Shown piece by piece: positions 44,936 to 57,000 of a DNA stretch of 64,000 nt. The stretch spans positions 868,001 to 932,000 of the forward strand of contig JAUCBN010000042.1 in the NCBI GenBank assembly GCA_035048815.1, given 5' to 3'. Below the pieces are notes generated by a model. It was given only the letters and a program-made list of their open reading frames with translations. It was not told where the DNA came from and searched no databases. This stretch comes from Abelmoschus esculentus (Eukaryota; Streptophyta; Magnoliopsida; Malvales; Malvaceae). The position numbers were made by a program, and so were the translations under genes. Numbering within the stretch: the first letter of the stretch is position 1; each line of letters begins with the position of its first letter.

Positions 44936-46902
44936 GTGGTTGGATACAACACTCCAGATAAATGGATGTTCATCTCAAGAATCAAAGTAGTTGGTCTTTG
45001 ACGAATTCAAACTTGAAAGTTTTTTCCAAAGGAAGTTTCCTTTGCAGGTCACGATTAAGTGTCAGTCAAAGGAAATTTAGGTAAGAATATAGCTCAAGTG
45101 TGAATAACATGGTTTCCTATAGTACTGCTCCCAGGACTATGAACTCAGAAGGTATAAACTCAGTTTAGACACGGAGATTACCTGGACCTACAACAGGAGA
45201 GTCTCCGTCTCCGTATGGTAGGAACATAGACACGGAGAAACAAGACAGTTCGACATATATTAATCAACTGCATACTCTGCCACGAGGAAGATACAAGAAA
45301 TCATTTGTCTTTTGATTGCAACTTTTCGGTAACTTTGTGGTGTCAAGTTCTTTCTATTCGTGGCAAGAGGAGTTGAGTTGAGCTGTGAATGAGACCAAGA
45401 GGAGAACTGCAACCTCAGTTATTCTATGAATTTCTTGGAATGCATACATTTATTATATCTCGAAATAAAGAAATAATCGGTCTCACAGACGCCAAGGATG
45501 GTCGGAAACACATTTGTTTAGCCTCGTGGTGAATAATGTTCGAGATAGACTTGACGGAATTGAGAAACGTGATTCAAACCTTGTGAACAGAGTTCTTACG
45601 TAAAGGATTGGTTGTAAGAGTAGGATAAACATATCTGTCTCTACAATTTATGGAAGATTATATATATGGAGGGGGAGGCTCTCTGAAAAAGACTCTAAGC
45701 AAATGGTTCTGCATCTAACAGTGGCTCAATGTTTAAGCAACAAAATGGTGAGATCCTACGCTTTATCAGCTAATGAAGCAGTAATGGGACAATGGAATTT
45801 GAATTTGAATTAGTATGAACCGATCAAAGTGATTAGAGTTAATGAAGTCGTTGGCTGGTTAGAGAGATTAGGATGCAATCCTATGCAGAAAAGGCCAATT
45901 TGCTGCAACTGCTATGATCATTTGGACTTCAGGATGAGCCACACGAAGAGGGTTATGACTTAAGACTCGAGATATTAGATTTTCATCTTTTATTCAAGTT
46001 TACTACCACTGCAACGGATAATAGTAGTAGAACTTGTTTAGTTGTAAAAATGAAATGTACATAGTACATACCTTGGCCACCGCATTCGTTGGGTAAAGTC
46101 TGATTTCCATGTGGACAGTAGCAGAATGTTTGATTGTTACTCAAGTTAAAACCACAGGCTCCGCCGGAAGCATTGCACTTGCGGCAGGCTGCCGCATCCT
46201 CCTTCCAGTTCACCCCGAATCCTGTTGCCATGGCTACTTTCAAAAGCAAAAGCAAGGAAGGATTACCCTTTAGTACTGTCCAATCAGTTTGAAAAACGGT
46301 AACAGCAACGCTGTCTGAGCATCCATCTAAACGGAATTTGTCCATAGTTATCGAAACATTCTTGTAGTCTGAATCAGTGCAAGAGAAGTTTCCAAGATTC
46401 CATGGGGATGACATGGAAGGTGGACAGTCATAAAACAAAGTAATCTTAGTATAACCGAGAGCAGGAGGAGGAGGAGGAGCAAGTTCGAATAACTCAGAAT
46501 CTATGATGGAATCTTTGATGGCAGTTTGAGGTCGACAAAAGCCATTGTCGAGCAACAAGTCCTCCCTCGCAAGCCTTAGAGTTCGAAGAACACGATGAAT
46601 GGCCATCACCTCATATTTTACCCCCACCATACCAATGGTGGTACGATTAGTATGACCGTCACATAGAAGCTCCAAACCGGGATGACCGCATTCCGGCCAT
46701 CGATCACCGCCAAAGAAAGGATACCCGACGGAGATGTTCCCACATTCGAATCTCGCTTCAACGCAATTTTGATAAATCAAAAAATTGCTTAGTGAAACAG
46801 AAAAGCCATGCATGATGAATAATAGCCACAACACAGCAAAAGGAAGAGATGAGGAGGAGGAGGAAGAAGAAAGATAATTCATTTTCTTTTCCTAAATTTT
46901 TA
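43420..46902 (-). repeat. Right arm of the large inverted duplication
   Basis: Counterpart of the left arm, in reverse orientation. About 75 bp of unique sequence (45976-46045) replaces the 1.7 kb that carries ectodomain exon 2 on the left. The non-coding segment 44936-45970 is as similar as the exons, so the duplication is recent or has been homogenised. Confidence 0.9.
46072..46882 (-). CDS. LRK10-like ectodomain exon 1' (right arm, no own kinase)
   Basis: Near-identical 811-bp copy of the exon at 30348, encoding 270 residues with signal peptide, GUB_WAK_bind (CGNISVGYPFFGG, CGHPGLELLC) and WAK_assoc (CRKCNASGGACGFN). It ends at the same phase-1 donor, CAAG|GTATGT. No transmembrane or kinase exon of its own lies between it and the ectodomain exon starting at 44935, so it could splice to the mini-exon at 43555 or make a short protein ending at 45983. 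The differences from the left copy are mainly substitutions, and the reading frame is fully kept, which suggests constraint or recent origin. Confidence 0.75.
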
Positions 46903-48060
46903 GAGCAGAATTGCAAGAAAAAAAATTTGATCGACTCTGCTTTGCCCAAGCATTTAAAGAACAATAAGGAAAAAGGCTTAGAAGAGTGACTTATGACTAT
47001 GTACAGTTGACTTACAAAGACTATTTTAGTTTCCAACAAAATAACTACATTTGCGTATTTCCAAAGGCAGTAGGGTTATAAACAAATACAAACAATGGTG
47101 TATATGAGTTCGTTTATTTAATTTTAATCGAATAAATAAACGATTACGAACATAAACAAACATAATTAATTTTGTTCGTTTTTTAAGGAATGTAGATTAT
47201 TCGTGTTCATTCATGTTCGTTCGTTATTATAATAAACGAACATAAATGAATATAAATAATATATTAAATATTTAATGTTTTGCATTAGTTCGATTAATTG
47301 AGTTAATTGGTCGATTTTAAACTAAATTGATCGATAATTAAAATTTGAAGAAAAAAATATTAATCATTAGATGAAACCTAAAATTATATAATAGATTAAT
47401 CAATTTTATTTTTGTTCAATAGATTAATTCGATTTAATCAATAATGAACACCCCTATAAATATGCGAATAAATTTAAATAAATATAAATGAACAAACATG
47501 TCTATTTGGATTTAAGAATTAAGTTTATAGTATTGTTGTCGAAAAGTACTTATTAGAAGGTAAATAATCAATATGATATTATAAGATATATATAATATAA
47601 AATATATGAACTTAAATTATCAAAATATATGTATATATAATATTTTTATTAATAAATATTTTTTAATAACGGTACGTGTTCTATGAAAATATAATAAATT
47701 TAAAATATTTTATTTAATATATATTTTTTAAAATTAAAATATTATATTAATTATAATTATTTTTTTATAAAAATTATAAATTTATAACTTATAAATAAAC
47801 AAAGTAACAAATATAGGATAAGATATCTTTTTAATCGCAGAAACTAAAAAATTTAAGTTTTACAAATTATTTAAAAAATATTTTTTAAAATATATTTTTT
47901 CAGATTAACCATTTAGTATTTTCTTTTGACCTCAAACTAATTTTTAAAGTTAAAAATTAATTTAAAAATAATTTTAAACAAAACCCCTTATTTTTTTCAA
48001 TTGTTCTAAGAAAATTTTTAGGGAAAATGAAATGTCATTGTTTGACATCATTACCTGAGC
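46903..48060. other. AT-rich spacer beyond the right arm
   Basis: Includes a degenerate tract of AATAAACGAACATAAAT-type words near 47110-47240 and very AT-rich sequence. No gene seen. Confidence 0.6.
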
Positions 48061-48310
48061 TTCCTCTTCTTTTGCTTTCCGCTTTTCCTTATTATTCATT
48101 ATGTTTGGGCTTCTCCTTTCACTAAAGCAATCATGAAGTGTATGAGAACTGTCGCGATGCAGTGTTCAAATGCGGAAATATCTCCGCCGGATTTCCTTTC
48201 TTTGGAGGTCTCCGAATGCCGGATTGCGGATGAGGAAGAAGAACTAACCAGGAAACTAGTCACGGAGAGCCTGTGGGGCAGTCAAACCAACCCATCGGAT
48301 CACCATCGAT
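48061..48310 (+). pseudogene. Truncated, frameshifted GUB_WAK ectodomain remnant
   Basis: A signal-peptide-like frame (FSLLFIMFGLLLSL) breaks at a stop near 48134. In the next frame the domain start resumes (YENCRDAVFKCGNISAGFPF, then FGGLRMPDCG) and meets a stop at 48231. It resembles exons 30348 and 46072, but is on the plus strand outside the inverted arms. The rest of the ectodomain is lost. Confidence 0.75.
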
Positions 48311-48605
48311 GACTAATATTGTAAAGAAAACCTAGATCGTTATTATTTCCGTCGTGACCCATTTTTAAATTATTTAAAAAGTTATGTATAATAAAAATAT
48401 AAAATTATTTAAATTGTTTAAAAGTATAAAACTTTAATAATGTAATTCTTTTATAATTTTTTAATATAATTTATTTTTTAAAAAAATATTCATGTTTTAA
48501 ACTCGGGCCCTGGTGGACCGGGCCAGTAGTGTTCCTTTCAAAGCTTCAGACCAAACGCTTTGCGGTTTCAATGGTTGGGGAATAGCGAAAAGCGGGAGAG
48601 GGAAA

Positions 48606-51600
48606 ATGGGAAAGCAGAAGCAGGAAGAAGACGAGGACAATAGGAGAGAAGCAGCCATTGCTTCAACCCTTTCTTTGCAACCCAATTTCAAGCCTGTCGG
48701 AGTCACTTCTCAACAGCTTTCTAAGTTCCGGGTAATTCCTTGAACTCCTTATTCCATTCTTAGTATTCATATTCGGATGAATTTTTAGGAACCCTGAATC
48801 TGTAGCAGATTGTTTTACATATTTAGACTATGGATAGCGAAATCTGGGTCTTAATTTGTGATTGAAAAGTAACTGAACCCTTTAATCATCATTAGCGTGT
48901 AGTAGTTTTCATGGATTTAGATTGCAGTGGCAAGTTGTTTTTTTCTGTCGTACTTATTGTAATTATAGTTGTGGGTGTTATAATTTATGTTTTAGTAAAT
49001 TGTGGTAAATATTGATGATGAATATCGAAGGCAGAAAGAATCAAAACCTTGGACATGTCTGTAATACTGCATCATGATTGTTATTTAATTTCTTGATAGT
49101 ATTTAAGGAAGCGAACCCTTCTATAATCTTTGGCAGATACCTTTCATGAATTTAACCGGCTCCTGCTGTGATGTTTATTTAGTCTGATTCGGGTCAGGTT
49201 TATTGTGTTTATCTCGATTTCAGGTATTCTGAATGTTACTTTTGTAGGTATTAATGATGAATGTTGGCGGTAGAGAGGGTTGAATTCGTAAAGTACCAAC
49301 TATGCATGCCGATTAATTCCTTGAAACCTTTTTATGGAATTTAGATGATGGATAGTGAAACCTTTTTTTCTTTTCTGATTGAAGGAACCAAACCCGTTTA
49401 TCATCTTAACTATATACCTTTTTATGGAATTGAGACGATGGCTATGTTTCTCCAACTGTTCAGGGTTTTTTCCCATAGTATTCACATCCAATTATGGATA
49501 TAGAGATATGACTTCTTAGGGTCCTTATAATATATGGGAAATTAGAAAATATTGATTATATCCATGTCATAGATGTACCTGTATTTTATTCTTAAACCCG
49601 AGACTGAGTAACATGGGATCATGGGCAGTGAAATCTTGGATTTAGTTTATGATGACTGAACTTGGCATTGTCAAGTTTTAAAGTTTGACAATTTGGTTTA
49701 TTTGGTTTGAAGTTTAATGGGCATTGTTTGTATAAGTTTTAATTGTGCTAGTATCTGATTGACATTTCCAGAGACTTTGGAAATCTTGGTTTGTTGAGCC
49801 TTGTCATATTGAACGATTGGAAGTTACCCCAGTGATTCTAGTTCCCGCTTGCTTTGGGTATGGGTTATATTTTCTTTCTGTATTACTTCGACTCTTCATT
49901 TTTCCTTGAAATACTTGTGCCTGACACTTATATCTTATGCATGGACGTCAAAATATGACCTCCAAGGTTCCCCAAATACATGAAGAAACTTTAAAATGTT
50001 TCACCATACTTGTGTCAAACACATGCCCTATCCAACTCTTATATGCAATTCCGAGTAACATTTTTTGCTTCCTTTTAGATAGTTAGGGTTCTCTGGGGAA
50101 ATCATAAAACATGCATCTACTTCCTTTTGTGTCAAATTTGAGTATTGTATCCAATACCTATGTTCGAATATGCGTCAAACACAAGTACTTCAACCAAAAG
50201 AAAGAATTTGAACTATATAGGGCTCAAGAGCCAGGGGAAAAAATACAATATTCTTAATAATATCTTAAATCTTAACCTCTCATTTGTAGCAAAGGGATAA
50301 ATAGTTTTGGAGAAATATTTCTATTTCTTTGTTCTTTTCTTCGTAGCTACAAGCCATGTTGCTCCAACTCTTTTCTTCTATTCTTCTTGAAGTGTTAATG
50401 TTTGTGTTTAATACATATTCAGATATAGGTATGGGAATATGACCCTTTAAAGATCTCCCAGATACATGTAAAATCTTCTAATGAAATTAAACATACCCGT
50501 GTGAAATACTGACCAATATTTGATACTAACACTCAAATCCAATTAATCTCGGTCAAAAGGATAGATTCTGGATTTTGAACGTTCTATTTATTATTAATCT
50601 CTTTTATCTTTCTATTCTACTGCGTGATTTACTTCTAACCATCTTAACATTGTATGCTATAGGAGCTTCATCGGATGCGCTTGCAAATAAAAACAAAATC
50701 AAATATCCACAAGAAACCGAAAGGTACCGTAGTTTATATCATTTATGTTGCTCTTTTTTTTTTCTTGAAGTATCCATGTCCAACATTCATATTCGACAGA
50801 TATCCATATGCATGGAAAAACTTGATAAAATTCTAATTACCTGTGCCGGTCTGTACTCATGTTCAATACTCTCATCTCACTCGAAGTAATATCGTATACC
50901 ATTATCAATAACATACTAGAGTTGGATTTTAGGTTCATCGTCAGCAACCTCTTCTTTCATTCGCAGACCAAACCAAAATAGTTTCATGCTAAATACTTGA
51001 ATAATTCATCATCTGCAATCGTTTCTTTTGATTGTAGGTCGAGCCGAAAGGTTTCGTGTTGAATACATGAATTCTGCAGATTCTCAGGAATCAGATTCAA
51101 ACACCAAAGTTGAAGATGAAAGTATTCCCAACCCAAAGAGCCACAGTGAAGATGATAATTCCTTTTCAGTGAAAGACAATGAAGTTGTGCAACTTTCAAC
51201 AAAAAAGCGGCAGAAACTGCATTGGGGGTATGTTACAAACTTCACCTTAGACTGTTCCTTAGCATCAATTCATTCTTTAATGGGAAAGATTGTTACCCAG
51301 ACTCTTTTTTATGTACCCTAGACAAGACTTGTCTTTTTTCGGATATAAGTATAAACCATATGACCCTCCAAATCAATATTTAAAGAAAGATGAAGTTATA
51401 AAGTTGAGTTGAGCATGTTGGATATGTGCATGTATCCAACATTCTAACCCATCCAATGTACTTAACCATGAGAAATGCATTCATAAGCAAGAGAATTGCT
51501 GCCCCATCCAATGTACTTAACCATTTATATCCTGTTTCTGTTTCTGTTATATGTAGTGACATTTTGTGTTTTGCATCATGGGTTGCTGCGCTGTTTTATA

Positions 51601-51692
51601 CCTTTTGTCTAATATATTAACTGTTTCCGACATTATGATTTGTCCTCAGCCTTGACACCAAGGAAAGATGGGAAAGGAAAGCCAACATGTAG
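48606..51692 (+). CDS. Small charged protein of unknown function
   Basis: Four exons, 48606-48731, 50663-50723, 51038-51227 and 51650-51692, agree in phase and give 139 residues. The protein is acidic/basic and low in hydrophobics: MGKQKQEEDEDNRREAA, then QPNFKPVGVTSQQLSKFREL, a basic HRMRLQIKTKSNIHKKPKG stretch that looks like a nuclear/nucleolar signal, a Ser/Asp-rich middle and a tail LDTKERWERKANM. I recognise the GVTxxQLSKFxELHxxRLQIK core from uncharacterised plant proteins but can assign no function. An in-frame upstream ATG at 48513 would add 31 residues; 48606 is preferred because the homologue-like part starts there. The 1.9-kb first intron is full of repeats. Confidence 0.7.
48821..49680 (+). 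repeat. Three diverged copies of an intronic segment
   Basis: In intron 1 of the small charged-protein gene, TTTAGAYKATGGATAGYGAAA followed by a TGATTG..AACT..ACCC pattern occurs near 48823 and 49342, and a weaker third copy (ATGGGCAGTGAAATCTTGG) near 49620. Confidence 0.5.
49890..50040 (+). repeat. Dispersed repeat, copy E
   Basis: Best-preserved copy: GACTCTTCATTTTTCCTTGA, ATATGACCTCCAAGG, CCAAATACATGAAGAAACTT and CATACTTGTGTCAAACACATG. Confidence 0.65.
50375..50530 (+). repeat. Dispersed repeat, copy F
   Basis: TTCTTCTTGAAGTGTTAATG, GGTATGGGAATATGACCC and CCAGATACATGTAAAATCTTC follow the pattern of copy E. Confidence 0.6.
50750..50870 (+). repeat. Dispersed repeat, copy G
   Basis: In intron 2 of the small charged-protein gene: TTTCTTGAAGTATCCATGTC, CAACATTCATATTCGACAG, then CATGGAAAAACTTG. 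Confidence 0.6.
51330..51445 (+). repeat. Dispersed repeat, copy H
   Basis: In intron 3: CGGATATAAGTATAAACCATATGACC-like start, CCTCCAAATCAATA and GCATGTATCCAACATTC. The most diverged copy. Confidence 0.4.
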
Positions 51693-52759
51693 ACTTATTC
51701 TGAAGAAAATAAAGCTTCTTCTGGTAGATGTTGTTTCCCGTTTACTGCATCTTTGAGGCATTTGCTAGCAGTATGTATGTCCAAGATTTCTTAATCGGCC
51801 GAATGGAAATAGCTCTTGGACTGTAGATAGTGATATGCATTATAAATGAAGTAAATCGATTTTCCTGTGTTTTGTGACATTATATTTAATTCAAAGTTTT
51901 CTTTTATTTATTAGTTTTGTTTCTAGTTTTTATTTGTTTTTGTGGTATGTTTTGTCTATTTTTGTGACATATCTTTGATCCCTTTGGGAGTTCATTTGCC
52001 GATAGTCAAATATGTTTTAGGAAGCATTGAGGTTGTTGGTATCACTTATCAATATTACTTTGATTCTTAAGCGTGTTAGCGGACGGACACAGACAATGTG
52101 TTCTGTTTCTTGCTTCCTTTCTCTATTGTCCATCTCATCTTTATTGTTACAATTAACTAAACGTGTTTTGATGTTATGGTATTTTATTTTTTAAATTTTC
52201 CTTTGTTTTGGTTATTTTTCTGATATCCCTATTTTATTTTCTAATAAATTCTACTGACATTATTAAAAATAATTTAAGAATTAATTGACATCATCCTATT
52301 TTTATGCTTTACAATTAATTATAAATCATAAATCTTGCATATATTTCCCTTGGCAACAACATGATTCAACAAGCTTAATTTCCCTCAGAGATTCATAATT
52401 TTATTAGATTCTATATGAATTTACCTTCTTAAGTTGATCCATTGATAGTTGAAGTTTAATATCTAATGAACTCGTAACGTAAATTAAAAAAAAATAAAAT
52501 AACAGTAATAATAAATTTATTAAAATTTTAATCACGTCCTAATTAATTAAACCCATAATCAAATGATTTTTAATCAAACGGTACCCAACGACCTTTTCCC
52601 ATCGGGACCCACATCAAAATAAGAACGTTGGAAACAAATATTAATTATAAAGTAAAAACACAATAAATAAATCCTCTTCTGCTGCTCTCTTTATTAGACC
52701 GTTGCAAACTCATTCTCTCTATCACATCTGCAAACATAAAACTTAGAATTTCATCAAAA
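51693..52759. other. Intergenic spacer and promoter of the next gene
   Basis: 3' flank of the small charged-protein gene, then AT-rich DNA without a gene. A TATAAAG element at about 52647 lies 110 bp before the next ATG. Confidence 0.5.
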
Positions 52760-53524
52760 ATGGCGGACACAATCGATTCTCTGTATCAAACCCATCATTC
52801 AAATCCTTCTTTTGAACAGTTTTTCCATTTCCTCGACCCTATTTCTCTCATTCTTTCGCAGAATCATATGATGGAAAGAGGTCCCAGGTACAGAGCATAT
52901 GCTGATTTGAGAGAAAACAAGCTTAGAATGAAGTTCGAGAAGATACAAGAATGGGAAGAAATAGAAACCAAACAATCCCCAGGGAAGAAAAAAGTGGAAT
53001 TCAGTTCAAATTCTGAGATTCCCGTGAAACGGGGTTCTGTTTTGATGCAATCGGTGCCTCACTTTTCATCAACTTTACTGAAAGAGAACCGGAAGCCGCC
53101 GATTACCGGTGGGATTGAATCGACGACGACGCGAACGGCAAAGAATTGGTCAAAAGCGAATGGGGTCTTTTTGAATTCGAAGCAACAACGGTGGGAAGAA
53201 ACTGAATTTAAACAAACCCCAACCAAGAAACAAGTGAAGTTCAGTTCGAATTCAGGGAGTTCGAGTAAAGGGGCCTCTGTTTTGGCTCAATCAGTGCCGG
53301 ATTTTTCCGCCACTTTACGGAAAGAGAACCGGCAGCCGGCGGTCATGGGCCGGATTGAAATGACGCCGCCATCAACAGGAAAGAATTGGTCAAATTCGAG
53401 AGGGAGTAAGTCTGCAAATTCCGGGGAGAAGAAGAAAGGAAGATTAATGATGGCTAGGAAGAGTTATGCAAGCGTTGAAGAACTGAAGGGCAGAGGAGGG
53501 AAGAGTAGTGCTAGACTATTTTAG
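52760..53524 (+). CDS. Uncharacterised plant protein with internal duplication
   Basis: Intronless, 254 residues. The N-terminus (SFEQFFHFLDPISLILSQNH) and the C-terminal basic motif (RKSYASVEELKGRG) are the parts I recognise from small uncharacterised angiosperm proteins. Between them the protein repeats itself: a segment from about residue 64 (WEEIETKQSPGKKKVEFSSN ... SVPHFSSTLLKENR) returns 80 residues later (WEETEFKQTPTKKQVKFSSN ... SVPDFSATLRKENR), each ending KNWS. No signal peptide or membrane segment is visible, and the many Lys/Ser suggest a soluble, largely disordered protein. The start at 52760 is the first ATG and fits the family. The gene ends 530 bp from the tail of the TRM gene on the other strand. 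Confidence 0.8.
   Translation: MADTIDSLYQTHHSNPSFEQFFHFLDPISLILSQNHMMERGPRYRAYADLRENKLRMKFEKIQEWEEIETKQSPGKKKVEFSSNSEIPVKRGSVLMQSVPHFSSTLLKENRKPPITGGIESTTTRTAKNWSKANGVFLNSKQQRWEETEFKQTPTKKQVKFSSNSGSSSKGASVLAQSVPDFSATLRKENRQPAVMGRIEMTPPSTGKNWSNSRGSKSANSGEKKKGRLMMARKSYASVEELKGRGGKSSARLF
52930..53409 (+). repeat. 240-bp in-frame tandem duplication in coding sequence
   Basis: Landmarks repeat at exactly 240 bp: TGGGAAGA at 52952 and 53192, AAGAATTGGTCAAA at 53141 and 53381. The copies differ at roughly a quarter of positions, with no frame change. Confidence 0.85.
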
Positions 53525-54054
53525 AAAGAAAAAAAGGAAGAAAACTCTGAATTTCAGGTATTTTCATTACCTAGTTCCCACATTTTAGAGAGATTTGAGG
53601 TTAAAAATTCTTTCATTGCTTAGTTTGTTATTTTCACAGCATTTTGGTCTGTTTGAATTGATGATCTTTGAGGGGAAAAATGAGACTTTTTCAGGCTTAT
53701 CTGAGTTTATGTAATCACTCAACTTAATTTCCAAGACATTATAAACTTTGTTTAATATGAACCATCAAAAGCATACTAATAAGTACTTGCAAAATAGACC
53801 AATAAATGAAGGGTATTTTACCTTCCAATTTAGGAACAAATTAGTGACTAGTTCTTGTAGGCTATTACAGAAGAGTAGCTAGTTACACAGAAGATGAAAA
53901 AATATAAGGTACATATGCCTCATATACTTTATCCTCCATCCTATCTTATGTTACTTGGACATAGATCCCATCTTTTACACAACTTCACCAGGTTGGTTTT
54001 GATCAGATTTCAAAACTATTTAGTGATTGCATGTCAACATGATTTACAAGATAC
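53525..54054. other. 3' flanks of two convergent genes
   Basis: AT-rich, no gene seen. Holds the 3' UTRs of the plus-strand gene ending at 53524 and the minus-strand gene ending at 54055. Confidence 0.6.
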
Positions 54055-57000
54055 TCACAGATCACAGGGCCTGTATGCAAGAGGGGAAATCAGGTCATCA
54101 ACCATTTCGTCGATTATGTTTTGAAGAATATCCCAATCCACTTCCACACCAGTTTCGTATGCCTCAATATCAAAATCTGTCCATTTCCCGAGTGAATAAC
54201 TCATCTCATAGTCTATTAGTTCATCAGGGACCATCCCAACTAGCTTTATCCACCTTTTAACTCCGTCTGCAACATCTTGAATCAGCTGTACTGAGTTCAT
54301 GCAATACGAAAAACTTCTCCATGGTCTGAATCCCGAGTTACAGTATGGAACATATTTAGAATCTATACACTCTATTGCACAGTCGAACAGAAATCCTCTA
54401 AGCTGATTGTTTTCTTTGAGCTGATCGATACCAAGAATAGACTTGAAATCTACCTCCATGGTAGCAACAAGAGTCTCTACTTCATCATGTATAAAAGGAG
54501 CCAAGAGAAAATCAGCTCTCCTATCCGAACCCCGGGGAATCAAATTTCCAAACAACAGTTCTGCTTTCAAGAGAACCTCTTTAACATGGATAAGCTTATC
54601 ACCCGATAATCCAAGACCATAATTACTAACATGCAACATAGCAGAAGTTCGGTTGACAAGATCGATGGTCATCTCATTAACAATTGTTTCTTTGTCCAAT
54701 GAAGTTGCAGAATCCAGAAGATCCGCATCAGGTTCTGTTGGTTGTGGTTCATCATATGAGAAATCCATGGAATCTGGTTGTAACCTGTGTCCTGAACCAA
54801 ATAAATACACAAAAAAACTAAAATGAATTATTCTTTTCCCCCCAATGGAGAGGAATACAGTGTTAACATAAGGAAAAGCTTACTCATTGCACGAGTTTTA
54901 AAATAGTTTGTCATAGTATAAAGAATAATATAATTCTGAACTTGAAATTAATAAGCATAGTAAAAACTCAAGTAAAGAATAATACATATTCAAAATAAAT
55001 TATTGAACAGATCTAACAGAGCAGTGCATGGACTCATGTTAATCCGCATTTGTTAGTGCTACAATACCAGATAAGTTCCTTGAATTGCATACACATTTCC
55101 GGACCCACAAAAAGGGCACTTTTAAGGCTAAAGTTTTGAACATTTACCTAAGTTTTCATCGAGGCTGCTGGAAACAAAACTATCGTTCGAAAATGAAGCT
55201 TCAAGAACAGAACCGGGGCTAACATGATTACCATGGTTACCAAATCCAACTGAAGTCCCTTCAGCCTTTCCTTCAGTCTGAGAAATTAAGGGGAGGGGAT
55301 TAGAAAAAAAAAATGTTAATTTATAAATGGCATAGATAGTGGTTATCATATGCACAAGACAATCATATTAACAGCCAAAAACTACTCATCAAACTTAAAG
55401 TAAAAGCAATACAAAATATACACATTGGCAACAAATCAGAATCGCCATATTTCTGAAATAATCCAGGCAATAGGGTTGGTGAAAAATATTCTTATGATCT
55501 TCCTACATGCATTTTATTAGTGATAAGCAGTACCCTGGAATTATCAAGGCAAGCGTCGTACAGAGACATCTAAAACTGAAGTTGCGACCGAAGATACAAC
55601 ATCAAATTCAGTGTATAAACCACCGGAATGACAATTCAGTGCCTCAGAATAGAAATACCAACCTGGAAACCGATATCTGAACTGCAAAGGTGACCATTCC
55701 AAGTGTTAGGCTGCCCTGATGTTAAAGCAGAAATTAACTCCTGGAGAATCATGGCAGTTGATCTCTTTGGTAGGGTGCAACCGGTTTTACGTTCATCCTC
55801 CTCTTGAGAGGTCAATTCCTTCAACTTTTGTTCCAAAAGTGCACTTAAAGCATCTCCTGTCAGTGGCAAGTTCTTCGGCAAAGATGTTTCTTCGTTATTG
55901 TTTTCCAATATTTCATGTCTTTGGAGGACAATCCTTTTATTTGCGTCCTTTCTTTTCTCCTTCAATTCCCTGGAAACACTGTGTTTTTGCTTTAATGGAG
56001 AACTGAATGTGAAAGAAATAATATCGGTGCCCTTTTGATCGATGGCTCCCTTACCGATACTTTGGCTAGTTGATCTGCTTTTAACACATGTCCGGTCCAT
56101 GCTGCAAGCTCCATGTACCATTTCTCGTCTAGTCACCGGATGGCATTTATCATTTTTTTCTTTTCCAATACCTGAATTTATGGAACCAGTAGTTTCTGTT
56201 TGCCCATTAACACTATTGGTCCTCCTCTTTCTTACCGGAGACCGTAGCTGAGACAAGGAGTCATCTCGGCCCCTGCAGGAATTTCTCTCAATTTCAAAAG
56301 GAGCACTATCCACCTTGATTGGCACTCTATGTAGGGTTCGACTACTTGAACTTCGGTTCAGCGCAACAAAATCTTTGGCCCCACTAACAGCATTTGCACC
56401 GGAAACACCTTTCCTACCTTGAAAATTATTTAATTTAGCTTTCACAGGGATTCTATCCCTATCTAGTGATATATGATTATGACTTTGATTCCTCAGCTTG
56501 AAAGCAACATGAGACTTCTCATTCCTTTGGGATTTGCCAGATTGGCTTGTTAAATGCCATTGATCTTGAGCTCGAGCTTCTTGAGATAGAGGACTTCTAA
56601 ATGTATTGGATTCATTACTTGATTGTACACTGTTCTCTTCTTGACTGGTAAAAGATAATGGTTGGTCATGGCTTCTCTGAAAAATTGCCTCTTTCCCAAG
56701 ATCAAACGAGGTCGGGGAAGGCCTCAGCAAACTCTTTTCTAATCCCTGCAAAGAAGAATCTGCAAATTTTGGAGAAGAGGATGGAATAAAAAGTGGCCGG
56801 TCCTCCGACTTTGCTCTGGACTCCACAATGTCAAGCAAATTGCCACAATTCATGCATGATGTCGGGCCACTCAAAGAGTTACCAATACTAACATTACAAG
56901 CAGATTGTTCCAACACATCTGGTGACACAACCCGAATTCCCTCAGTTGCAGCCTTGTTCCGACTCGAATAAGAAAGAGAATATTTCGCTCTATTTGTTGC

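Noticed and set aside
48513..48605. In-frame upstream ATG of the small charged-protein gene
   Set aside because: The added 31 residues have no family-like sequence, and the next ATG opens directly into the recognised part. Start 48606 preferred, not proved.
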